From: Vibrio hepatarius
Lineage (GTDB): Bacteria > Pseudomonadota > Gammaproteobacteria > Enterobacterales > Vibrionaceae
DNA: 50,065 bases
Direction: 5' to 3'
Assembly (NCBI RefSeq): GCF_018860525.1
Contig: NZ_JAHKPM010000062.1
Coordinates: 1-50,065, forward strand
The first letter of the stretch is position 1; every line of letters starts with the position of its first letter. This document shows, in pieces, positions 1 through 7,829 of the stretch. The notes below the pieces were generated by a model. The model saw only the letters and a program-made list of their open reading frames with translations, had not been told where the DNA came from and did no database searches. The translations under genes were made by a program, and so were the position numbers.

Positions 1-469
1 CGTTTGCAACAGATAGAGGTGTAGTGTTTTTCTTCGGACTATCATGCAATATCTGCCTCATAAAGGCTTCTTCATACTCTGGAAGTTGTTTCACTTGGGC
101 TAAATCATGTTCAGCCTTGGCAAAATCTTTATATGGCCCTATGAGGCACCGATAAACATTACCTTCAGGTTTAGCCCATACATCAGATTCAATATAAGGA
201 TAAATTTTCTTTGCTTCGCTCAATGCTAATGGCTCAGTATATATACCGCACTGAATCCAAAAATAAGATGCTCGAACTTGAGGATTAAGTTTACCCCACA
301 TCCCTGTACCAATTGGACAACTGCTATCCAATAAAGGGAGGTTACCATTTGAGGCTTGGGTTGCATCACATAAAAACTCTTTAGCGTAAGCCCTCTCAAG
401 TGATAGAGATAAACCCAACGTGGCAAGGCTCATGAGCACAACCACAGAACGTTTGGATTTTACAGCCAT
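1..469 (-). CDS. SPOR-domain secreted/periplasmic protein (3' end outside window)
   Basis: Reading the minus strand from an ATG at 469 gives an open frame of about 156 codons that runs off the left edge. The first ~30 residues are basic then hydrophobic and end in AYA-K, a signal peptide. The segment from about residue 69 (YFWIQCGIY) to 135 has the length and pattern of a SPOR domain: an FxIQxG-like start, a middle with EAKKIYPYI, and YRCLIGPYKDFAKAE near the end. SPOR domains bind denuded septal peptidoglycan. Cysteines at about 36, 51, 74 and 108 could form periplasmic disulfides. Nothing in the neighbourhood fixes the role. The C-terminus is missing, so other domains cannot be excluded. 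Confidence 0.7.
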   Translation of the reverse strand, partial: MAVKSKRSVVVLMSLATLGLSLSLERAYAKEFLCDATQASNGNLPLLDSSCPIGTGMWGKLNPQVRASYFWIQCGIYTEPLALSEAKKIYPYIESDVWAKPEGNVYRCLIGPYKDFAKAEHDLAQVKQLPEYEEAFMRQILHDSPKKNTTPLSVAN

Positions 470-553
470 TCTCTTATCCTCATTTAAACCTTAAATTTAT
501 TATTTAATAACTTGATGACATTTGTGGCGACTCGTCACGATTAAAACTTAATG

Positions 554-585
554 CAAAAAAAGAGCCGTAACTAACTACGGCTCTT
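554..585 (-). terminator. Rho-independent terminator of the peptide-transport operon
   Basis: A perfect 10-bp stem (560-569 with 576-585, loop ACTAAC) is followed on the minus strand by a run of seven T. It lies about 40 bases past the stop of the last permease gene. Confidence 0.85.
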
Positions 586-624
586 AGTTTAGTGAATATT
601 ATATAATTAAATCTTAGACTTATA

Positions 625-1563
625 TCACCCTTTGTATATTTTAGGATTGAATACATCACGTAGCCAGTCACCTAACAGATTGATGACAAGCACAAGACTA
701 ATTAATACCACACCAGGAAAAGCTGTAATCCACCATGCACCAGAGAAGATATAGTTAAACCCTATACTGATCAGAGCGCCTAATGATGGCTGGTCGACTG
801 GCAAACCAAGCCCAAGGAAAGACAAAGCCGCTTCTGACATAATGGCATTTGCTACTTGTACTGTCGAAATCACCAGGATAGGCGATAAGCAATTAGGTAG
901 GATATGGCGAAACATAATCCGCGGAGCTTTAAAGCCCATTACTCTCGCAGCTTCTACGTACTCTTTTTTCTTTTCAGCCAACACAGAAGCACGAATGGTT
1001 CGAGCATATTGCGGCCATTCAGCAACACCAATAATGACTACTAGCATGATCACCGCATATTGACTATAGAAATCACTTCCAAAACTGGCTTTAAAGATGG
1101 CAGATACTATTATTGCCACCATCATGGTAGAAAACGAGAGCTGAATATCGGCAAAGCGCATTAATAAGCTGTCGATACGGCCACCAAAGTACCCCGCAGA
1201 TAGACCGATAATAATTCCTAACACCAATTGTAAACCGACAGCTAAAAAGCCAATCGTTAACGACAAGCGTGAACCATACAAAATCGTGGATAAAATATCT
1301 CGCCCTTGCTCATCCGTACCCAATACAAAACGTTCATCACCCTCTTCCATCCAAGAAGGAGGTAATTCTGAATCCATAATATCAATCGATACCAAATCAT
1401 ATGGGTCAGTCGGTGATAATATTGGAGCAGCGATAGCCATCATCAAAAAGAGCATGAACACAGTAAAACTGGCCATGGCCACTTTATCGCGCTTGAAATA
1501 GTACAGGAAATCCGATTGTTTAAATCGATCCCATAGAGAAGGAGCTGTTGTGGTCTGGCTCAT
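625..1563 (-). CDS. Peptide ABC transporter permease, OppC/DppC type
   Basis: Inner-membrane subunit of a binding-protein-dependent peptide importer, 312 aa, the usual length for OppC/DppC. It has a cytoplasmic N-terminus, a first membrane segment at about 28-50, the OppC_N-type linker ending in LGTDEQGRDILS (81-92), and the BPD_transp_1 core. The EAA loop that docks the ATPase is visible at about 203-224 (EAARVMGFKAPRIMF). It starts 2 bases after the OppB-type gene stops, so the two are translated together. It is the last gene of a four-gene minus-strand operon: ATPase, binding protein, B permease, C permease. The substrate (dipeptide or oligopeptide) cannot be decided from sequence. Confidence 0.9.
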   Translation of the reverse strand: MSQTTTAPSLWDRFKQSDFLYYFKRDKVAMASFTVFMLFLMMAIAAPILSPTDPYDLVSIDIMDSELPPSWMEEGDERFVLGTDEQGRDILSTILYGSRLSLTIGFLAVGLQLVLGIIIGLSAGYFGGRIDSLLMRFADIQLSFSTMMVAIIVSAIFKASFGSDFYSQYAVIMLVVIIGVAEWPQYARTIRASVLAEKKKEYVEAARVMGFKAPRIMFRHILPNCLSPILVISTVQVANAIMSEAALSFLGLGLPVDQPSLGALISIGFNYIFSGAWWITAFPGVVLISLVLVINLLGDWLRDVFNPKIYKG

Positions 1564-1565
1564 AA

Positions 1566-2543
1566 TTATGCTCCCTTTCCAGTTAGGTTCACGGTTGGAT
1601 TGATAATGCCATACAGCAGATCGACAATGGTATTGGTCACTACAAATATGAGACCAACAAAAATCACATAAGCTGTAATAAGTGGCGTATCAACGCGATT
1701 AATGGCTTCGAGAAAAAGGAAACCCGTACCAGGCCACTGAAATACTGTTTCAGTCAAAATCGTATAGGCAACCATAGTACCAATTTGCACACCACCGACA
1801 GTCAAAACCGGCAATAGAGTATTTTTTAAAGCATGCTGATAATAAATCTTATTTAAAGCTAAGCCTTTCGCCTTAGCAAACTTAATATATTCTGAACTCA
1901 GCACTTCAAGCATTTCAGATCGTACTAGGCGAATAAAGAGAGGTAACATGATTGATGCAAGTGATATACAAGGCAACACAAGATGCGCCAAACCATCGAG
2001 GGTAAAATAACCAGAATCCCAGCCTAACAAATTCAGCGTTTCACCCCGCCCAAAGGAAGGCAACCAGCCAAGCTCAATTGAAAAAACATACATCAGCATA
2101 ATAGCGGTCAAAAACACTGGAATCGAAATACCTATACTACTAAAAGCCATAATCATTTTAGTAAAGATACTTTTAGGATGAATTGCTGAATAAACCCCCA
2201 AAGGAATTGAACAGGCAATTATAATAATTGTCGCTCCAAACACTAATTCTAGCGTCGCCACTAATTTATCTAAAATAACGTCAACGGCCGGACGCTTAAA
2301 AAAATAAGATGTGCCTAAATCACCCTGAAGTGCAGAGCCAACAAAGCGAGTGTATTTTGTTATGAAAGGATCGTTGAGGCCGAGCTCATCACGAAGAGCT
2401 TGACGCTCTGCTTCGGAAACCGATTGCCCCACAAGCTCACGCAGCGGGTCACCCAGATTATCCTGAATGGCAAACGCCACCAAACTGATCACAAACATCA
2501 CTATCAGTGCCTGAAACAGGCGCTTGACCAGAAACGAAAACAT
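1566..2543 (-). CDS. Peptide ABC transporter permease, OppB/DppB type
   Basis: Inner-membrane permease, 325 aa, with the family's N-terminal membrane segment (about 7-27), a periplasmic loop with GDLGTSYFFKRPV-like sequence, and a BPD_transp_1 domain. The EAA loop lies at about 217-240 (EYIKFAKAKGLALNKIYY) and is conserved for coupling to the double ATPase encoded upstream. It pairs with the OppC-type protein 2 bases downstream to form the membrane pore. A terminator-like hairpin in the 158-base gap upstream separates it from the binding-protein gene and should lower its expression relative to that protein. Confidence 0.9.
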   Translation of the reverse strand: MFSFLVKRLFQALIVMFVISLVAFAIQDNLGDPLRELVGQSVSEAERQALRDELGLNDPFITKYTRFVGSALQGDLGTSYFFKRPAVDVILDKLVATLELVFGATIIIIACSIPLGVYSAIHPKSIFTKMIMAFSSIGISIPVFLTAIMLMYVFSIELGWLPSFGRGETLNLLGWDSGYFTLDGLAHLVLPCISLASIMLPLFIRLVRSEMLEVLSSEYIKFAKAKGLALNKIYYQHALKNTLLPVLTVGGVQIGTMVAYTILTETVFQWPGTGFLFLEAINRVDTPLITAYVIFVGLIFVVTNTIVDLLYGIINPTVNLTGKGA

Positions 2544-2610
2544 TCCCTGCCCCTTTGCTTTCCATAGATTTCAGTCTGCAGTCCCACTAAGCCCTGCAAG
2601 TAGAGTATTC

Positions 2611-2649
2611 AAAAAGGTGCTGACCTTGACTGAAACAAAGGCAGCACCC
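2611..2649 (-). terminator. Intra-operon terminator/attenuator between binding protein and permease genes
   Basis: On the minus strand GGTGCTGCCTT pairs with AAGGTCAGCACC (one bulged base) and is followed directly by TTTTT. It sits between the stop of the binding-protein gene and the start of the OppB-type gene. Partial termination or a 3'-end stabilising hairpin here is the standard way to make more binding protein than permease. The effect is inferred; the hairpin is seen. Confidence 0.75.
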
Positions 2650-2701
2650 TAAGTAATCAAGCACTTGCGAGAACAAGCACTTGGTTAAGCGTCATAGCTG
2701 G

Positions 2702-4255
2702 CTAGTTAACCACCAAATCACCAAAATAAGGGAAGTTCATACCATTTACGATTGGACCAACCTTAACATTGCTTTTCGCCGCCCAAGAAGGGTCCTCCCA
2801 ATGCAGGGGAACAAAGGCTGCTTCATCATATAACGTTGCTTCCACTTGTTTAAGCATCTCACTACGTTTACCTAAGTCGGTTTCAGTATTTGATTGATTG
2901 ACTAACTTATCAACCTCTGCATTACCATAGTGGCCACAGTTATATTGACCTTTGCCCGTTTCACTATTGCGTGACATAGCTAAGAATTCAGTAAAATTTG
3001 CAGAGTCTTCAGTATCCGGATGCCAACCGATCATCAACATGTCAGCGGAACATTTATCGAACTCAGGCCAGTACTGAGCTTTCGGCATCGTCTTCAAATC
3101 AACCTTGATTCCGATTTTTGATAACATTGCCGCCGCAGCTTGCGCAATTTTAGCATCGTTCACGTAGCGATTATTTGGCGCCATCATCGTCAACGAGAAG
3201 CCTTTTTCATAGCCTGCCTGTTTCATTAACGCTTTGGCTTTCTTAAGATCATAACGAGGCTTAAGACCATCATTATAACCTGCATAACCTACAGGGCTCT
3301 GCTGAGCCGCTGGGGTCGCCGCTCCTTTCATGATTTTTTTCACTATGCCTTCGTTATTAATCGCATAAACAATGGCTTGGCGAACTCGAGGGTCTTTAAG
3401 TACCGGGTTGCTGTTTTGGTTCATCTGGAAGGTAATAACGCGAGTACCTGGCATAGTATAGAGATCAACACCATCTGCACTTTTAATTCGTTTGTAGTCA
3501 TTAGGCGCTACAGGCGCAATCATATCGACATCACCAGAAAGTAGAGCAGCGACACGAGTTGCATCTTCTTTGATTGGCACAAGCGTCAGCTTATCAACAT
3601 TACCCTTTGAGCCCTTATCCCAATAACCATCAAACCGCTCAAAATTGACTTTAACACCTTGCTCACGAGACGTGATAGTAAAAGGGCCAGTCCCAGAGAC
3701 GTGAGTAGAGGCATAAGAATTACCATGCTTAACCATCTCAGACTTGTCTTTACCATCCTTTGTTTTACCAGTATAAAACTTACTGTCCATCGGGAAAATG
3801 TAAGTCGCAACATTTTCAATCAAGGGATAAGTACCATCCGTTTTAATTTCAACGGTATAGTCATCCACTTTATTGAGCGCGACAAGCGGCGCGAAAATCC
3901 CTTTAAAGTCAGCGGACTCTTTCAGGCGTTCAAAAGTCCACACCACATCGTCAGCAGTAAACGCATTGCCTGAATGGAACTTCACGCCTTTTCGTAAATG
4001 AAAGCGCATGGTTTCATTGTCTACTCGCTCCCATGATTCGGCCAAACGGGGCTCAAACTCCATCTCCTGGGTAAACCGCACTAACGGATCAAATACCATA
4101 TGAGACATTTGCAGAGTACCACCCGATAGCTGCTCATGGGGGTCAAGAGAAACAGGATCAGAAGCATAGCCGACTGTTATATCCGCTGCAGCCGCACTAA
4201 AGCTCAAACCAGCTGTGATTAAAGCCAGGGCTAGTTTGCTTTTAATGGTTTTCAT
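2702..4255 (-). CDS. Periplasmic peptide-binding protein (SBP family 5)
   Basis: 517 aa with a classic signal peptide (positive MKTIKSK start, hydrophobic core, AAA cleavage region at about 21-23). The mature protein has the SBP_bac_5 layout: DPVSLDPHEQ near the N-terminus, the family signature with FHLRKGVKFHSGNAFTADDV at about 85-105, and a C-terminal lobe ending in LHWEDPSWA. It binds peptides in the periplasm and delivers them to the two permeases downstream. It follows the ATPase gene by 86 bases and is followed by a terminator-like hairpin, consistent with high expression. DppA, OppA, MppA and heme-binding relatives share this fold, so specificity is open. Confidence 0.9.
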   Translation of the reverse strand: MKTIKSKLALALITAGLSFSAAAADITVGYASDPVSLDPHEQLSGGTLQMSHMVFDPLVRFTQEMEFEPRLAESWERVDNETMRFHLRKGVKFHSGNAFTADDVVWTFERLKESADFKGIFAPLVALNKVDDYTVEIKTDGTYPLIENVATYIFPMDSKFYTGKTKDGKDKSEMVKHGNSYASTHVSGTGPFTITSREQGVKVNFERFDGYWDKGSKGNVDKLTLVPIKEDATRVAALLSGDVDMIAPVAPNDYKRIKSADGVDLYTMPGTRVITFQMNQNSNPVLKDPRVRQAIVYAINNEGIVKKIMKGAATPAAQQSPVGYAGYNDGLKPRYDLKKAKALMKQAGYEKGFSLTMMAPNNRYVNDAKIAQAAAAMLSKIGIKVDLKTMPKAQYWPEFDKCSADMLMIGWHPDTEDSANFTEFLAMSRNSETGKGQYNCGHYGNAEVDKLVNQSNTETDLGKRSEMLKQVEATLYDEAAFVPLHWEDPSWAAKSNVKVGPIVNGMNFPYFGDLVVN

Positions 4256-4341
4256 TGCATAACTCCTTATGCGGGATTAATCCCTACTGTTGTATTTTAT
4301 CTATTTACCCTAGTTCGGGTCGTATCTGTGGCTTTCGCCAT

Positions 4342-6048
4342 CTATATCGCTTCTCTTAACCCTTTAAACTCAGGCATTAAGGAAATCAATTGTTTGCTGT
4401 ATTCATGTTGAGGTGTATTAAACAGCTGTTCTGTCGGCGCTACTTCAAGCAAAGTCCCCATTTGCATCACCCCAACGCGGTCGCACATCTGGCGAATAAC
4501 GGGTAAATCGTGACTAATAAACAACATCGTGAGATTAAGTTCATCTTGCAGATCTTTAAGCAAATTCAGTATTTGCGCTTGCACTGACACATCAAGCGCA
4601 GAAGTCGGTTCATCACAAATCAGTAGCCTTGGTCGAGTAGCTAGCGCTCTAGCAATTGAAATACGTTGGCGCTGCCCGCCCGAGAATTCATGCGGGTACT
4701 TAACGCTCGCCATCTTACCCAAGCCAACATGATCAAGCAGATCATAGACAATCTGTCTCGTCTGGCTTTCATTCTCAGTTAACTTATGAAAACGAATCGG
4801 CTCAGCAATGATATCGAATATCTTCATTCTCGGGTTCATTGACGTATAAGGGTTTTGGAACACCATCTGCATTTGACGGCGCATAGGACGACGCTCTTTC
4901 TCCGATTTGAGTGCCGTTAAATCAATACCTTCAAAAGTCACTTTTCCTGAATTTGGCTCATACAGTCCTGCAATCACACGGGCAATAGTTGATTTTCCAG
5001 ATCCAGATTCTCCAACCAAGCCAAAGGTTTCACCCTCAAAGACATCAAAGCTCACATTATTCGATGCTTGAACGTACTCGCGCCTATTTTCAAACAGTGA
5101 GTCTTTGGTTACAAAACGTAGATTGACACCTTCAACGGTAAGTAATGAGCCGGCATAATTACGATGATCTTGGCTCTGGCCAAGCCAGTGGTTTTTGACA
5201 TCCAGAGGCTCCATCTCGTGCGCTTGTTCAATGTAACTCACCAGAGGAAAACGTTCGAGCTTGGCATCAGAGCGCGGTACAGCAGAAATCAAACTTCGAG
5301 TATAAGAGTGATCGGGATCGCCAAGCACTTTACTAGTCTCACCAAACTCAACCAAATCACCACGATACATCACAGCTACTCGGTCAGTCACATTCGATAC
5401 TACGCCCATATCGTGCGTAACCAACATACAACCGACATTATTCTTAACGCATAACTCACGGATGAGATTGAGAATTTGGTCTTGTATTGATACATCTAAA
5501 GCGGTTGTTGGCTCATCAGCAATAATAAGATCAGGCTCACCAGCTAAAGCGATAGCAATCACTACTCGCTGACGCATACCTCCAGAAAACTGGTGAGGGT
5601 ACTGCTTAAGACGATTTTCTGGTTGAGGAATACCCACTTGCTGCATCAAAGACAAAGCTTTTTGATAGGCCTCATCTTGTGAGACATTCATATTGGCGTG
5701 AATTGTCTCAGTTAGCTGTTGCTCTACGGTAAAGAGTGGGTTTAAAGAAGTCATAGGGTCTTGAAAAATAAACCCGATTTTAGAGCCCCTTACTTGTCGC
5801 ATTTTTTCTTCCGACAACCCAGAGACTAGATTACCATCTAAGTAAACATCGCCACTAGCAATGCGCCCAGGAGGGCTAAGTAAGTCGATAACAGCATTGC
5901 CAACTGTTGATTTACCAGCACCAGACTCACCAACAACGCCAACAATCTCCCCACGCTCAACGTTGAAGGATAATGACTTAACTGCAGCATGAACACCATG
6001 ACGCGATGGGTATTCAATACGAAGGTTTTTAACTTCTAAAAGTGACAT
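4342..6048 (-). CDS. Fused double ATPase of a peptide ABC importer (DppD-DppF fusion type)
   Basis: A single chain of 568 aa contains two complete ABC ATPase domains. The first has Walker A GESGAGKST at about 40-48, signature FSGGMRQR and Walker B LIIADEPT. The second has GESGSGKST, FSGGQRQR and LLICDEPT. Many Dpp/Opp systems encode these as two genes, so this is a fusion as in YliA/GsiA-type and vibrio peptide transporters. The start at 6048 is chosen because AGAGGT lies just upstream and MSLLEVKNL begins the domain; a longer frame to 6102 adds a low-complexity leader. It is the first gene of the operon. Confidence 0.9.
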   Translation of the reverse strand: MSLLEVKNLRIEYPSRHGVHAAVKSLSFNVERGEIVGVVGESGAGKSTVGNAVIDLLSPPGRIASGDVYLDGNLVSGLSEEKMRQVRGSKIGFIFQDPMTSLNPLFTVEQQLTETIHANMNVSQDEAYQKALSLMQQVGIPQPENRLKQYPHQFSGGMRQRVVIAIALAGEPDLIIADEPTTALDVSIQDQILNLIRELCVKNNVGCMLVTHDMGVVSNVTDRVAVMYRGDLVEFGETSKVLGDPDHSYTRSLISAVPRSDAKLERFPLVSYIEQAHEMEPLDVKNHWLGQSQDHRNYAGSLLTVEGVNLRFVTKDSLFENRREYVQASNNVSFDVFEGETFGLVGESGSGKSTIARVIAGLYEPNSGKVTFEGIDLTALKSEKERRPMRRQMQMVFQNPYTSMNPRMKIFDIIAEPIRFHKLTENESQTRQIVYDLLDHVGLGKMASVKYPHEFSGGQRQRISIARALATRPRLLICDEPTSALDVSVQAQILNLLKDLQDELNLTMLFISHDLPVIRQMCDRVGVMQMGTLLEVAPTEQLFNTPQHEYSKQLISLMPEFKGLREAI

Positions 6049-6454
6049 GACCAGACCTCTAATACTCCGGCAGCTTCCTGCTCTGTCTGAAAGTGAATCC
6101 ATTCAAGCCAGCGAACCTTTCAGTTTAGAAAAAACTGGGGTTACCATCCTGACAATTTATAAGCTCATCAATTTTGCAAATAATTCACAAAAAAGCAACA
6201 AACAAACCACTAAAACCTCCATTTTAAGCTAATAATACCCAAACCCTAGAAACACAAATGCAACATAGTGATTATGTCTATGGAATGAATAATCTAAAAA
6301 TAACAATAACACCAATATTCATCCTACCAAGGTTTGGTGTGATGTGATGTGACATTTAGTTAATAGGCGAGTGAAAACCGTCATGCTTAATTGGGCAGGT
6401 TGTAAAAATAACTAAGATATATAGAGATAATTGGGGACAAGGCTAATTAAACGA
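6049..6454. other. Gene-free upstream region of the peptide-transport operon
   Basis: About 400 bases between the operon start and the tRNA terminator. A+T-rich with many short A and T runs. I see no convincing gene. It should hold the operon promoter on the minus strand, but no clear -35/-10 pair could be assigned. Confidence 0.5.
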
Positions 6455-6460
6455 CATAAA

Positions 6461-6486
6461 AAAAGCCTGCTGTAAAGCAGGCTTTT
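6461..6486 (-). terminator. Terminator of the tRNA operon
   Basis: Stem AAAAGCCTGC/GCAGGCTTTT (6461-6470 with 6477-6486), loop TGTAAA, followed on the minus strand by a T run. It lies just past the last tRNA-Pro. Confidence 0.85.
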
Positions 6487-6491
6487 TAATG

Positions 6492-6568
<77 letters not shown>

Positions 6569-6636
6569 AATTTTTTAACGAGAAAAACTTATTCTATCTT
6601 TCTCTAATCTCAGCATTAATCTTGCTGAGAAATTAA

Positions 6637-6713
6637 TGGGGTGGCTAACGAGACTTGAACTCGCGACAACCGGAATCACAATCCAGGGCTCTACCAACTG
6701 AGCTATAGCCACC
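6637..6713 (-). tRNA. tRNA-His (GTG), copy 2
   Basis: 77 bases including the extra 5' G(-1) that pairs with discriminator C73, diagnostic of tRNA-His. Anticodon GTG, encoded CCA. Compared with the copy at 6861-6937 it carries changes in the anticodon-stem/variable region and T arm (GGTTGTCGCGAGTTCAAGT versus GGTGGTCGCGAGTTCGAAT), so this duplicate has diverged slightly. Confidence 0.97.
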
Positions 6714-6762
6714 ACAGTATTCTTAATGTTTACCGCTTAAACTGAAGCCATAAACTAAATGA

Positions 6763-6839
<77 letters not shown>

Positions 6840-6860
6840 AACTTTTATCTTTCTAAATAA

Positions 6861-6937
6861 TGGGGTGGCTAACGAGATTCGAACTCGCGACCACCGGAAT
6901 CACAATCCAGGGCTCTACCAACTGAGCTATAGCCACC
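6861..6937 (-). tRNA. tRNA-His (GTG), copy 1
   Basis: 77 bases with G(-1), anticodon GTG, a canonical T loop TTCGAAT and encoded CCA. Second gene of the Arg-His-Pro-His-Pro transcript. Confidence 0.97.
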
Positions 6938-6980
6938 ATTATTTAATGCCAATTATCACTTATTAAATAAGTGTCCGGAA

Positions 6981-7057
<77 letters not shown>

Positions 7058-7078
7058 ATGCCCTATCGGCGGAGTGGA

Positions 7079-7107
7079 ATAATACGTATATCACACTATG
7101 TCGTCTA
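7079..7107 (-). promoter_or_regulatory. Likely promoter of the tRNA operon
   Basis: Minus strand: TAGACG (7107-7102), 17-base spacer, TATTAT (7084-7079), about 25 bases upstream of tRNA-Arg, followed by a GC-rich CTCCGCCGATAGGG stretch that could be the stringent-control discriminator. Inferred from match and spacing only. Confidence 0.55.
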
Positions 7108-7344
7108 GTACTTTTTAAAGTTTTTTTATCGTTTGATGTCTTTTTGGGCAATTAAAATGTGATAAACCCCTATTTCCAGTTATATAACCACATACAAGCA
7201 GGGCTATTGCTGTTTATTGCAACAAGTTATCAGGATATAATCACCTAATATTTACATTGATTTCTCGGCAAAAAGCTGTAAATCAAACCACACTCTAATA
7301 ATCTAATAAATAGGTGAGCACGTACTTACCGTTAGGAATGTAAA

Positions 7345-7767
7345 GTGAGTTACATGGATATGTCTCGAAAAATCTTAACCGCTATGGTTGCTGCAGTTAC
7401 TTTTTCAAGCACCTCTTTTGCAGCAAATATCAGCCAACAAGAATACGATGCGATAGCAGAACGCATCAAACCTGTTGGGAATGTCTATTTAGCTGGCTCT
7501 GAGCCCGTAAAAGCCGAGCCAACGGGGCCGCGAGATGGCGCTAGTGTTTATGGCACTTTTTGTATTGCTTGTCATTCTTCAGGTGTAAGCGGCGCCCCTA
7601 AAACGGGCAACGCTGATGACTGGGCTCCGCGTATTGCTCAGGGTAAAGACATACTAAAAAATCATGCTATCAAAGGCTTCAATGCTATGCCAGCCAAAGG
7701 CACTTGTATGGACTGCTCTGATGATGAAATTGTTGCGGCTATTGAGCATATGATTGCGGGTTTATAG
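7345..7767 (+). CDS. Cytochrome c5-type monohaem cytochrome c
   Basis: Small periplasmic electron carrier. A signal peptide ends near SFAA (about residue 27). One haem site CIACH is at about 73-77, the distal Met ligand is in NAMPAKG (about 117), and the paired cysteines CMDC just after it are typical of cytochrome c5. It lies alone between the tRNA promoter region and rep on the other strand. The frame can start at GTG 7345 or at ATG 7354; TAGGAAT at 7332-7338 is the only ribosome-binding-like sequence and favours 7345. The E. coli-type core lacks this gene; vibrios and pseudomonads carry it near respiratory genes. Confidence 0.88.
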   Translation: MSYMDMSRKILTAMVAAVTFSSTSFAANISQQEYDAIAERIKPVGNVYLAGSEPVKAEPTGPRDGASVYGTFCIACHSSGVSGAPKTGNADDWAPRIAQGKDILKNHAIKGFNAMPAKGTCMDCSDDEIVAAIEHMIAGL

Positions 7768-7784
7768 AGCCCAAATAGCTAAAA

Positions 7785-7812
7785 GAGCTTAGTGATAAAC
7801 CAAGCTCATTTT
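7785..7812 (+). terminator. Weak terminator-like hairpin after cytochrome c5
   Basis: GAGCTT (7785-7790) pairs with AAGCTC (7802-7807), 11-base loop, followed by ATTTT. Short stem, so low certainty. Confidence 0.35.
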
Positions 7813-7829
7813 AACTGGACCTAATCGAG

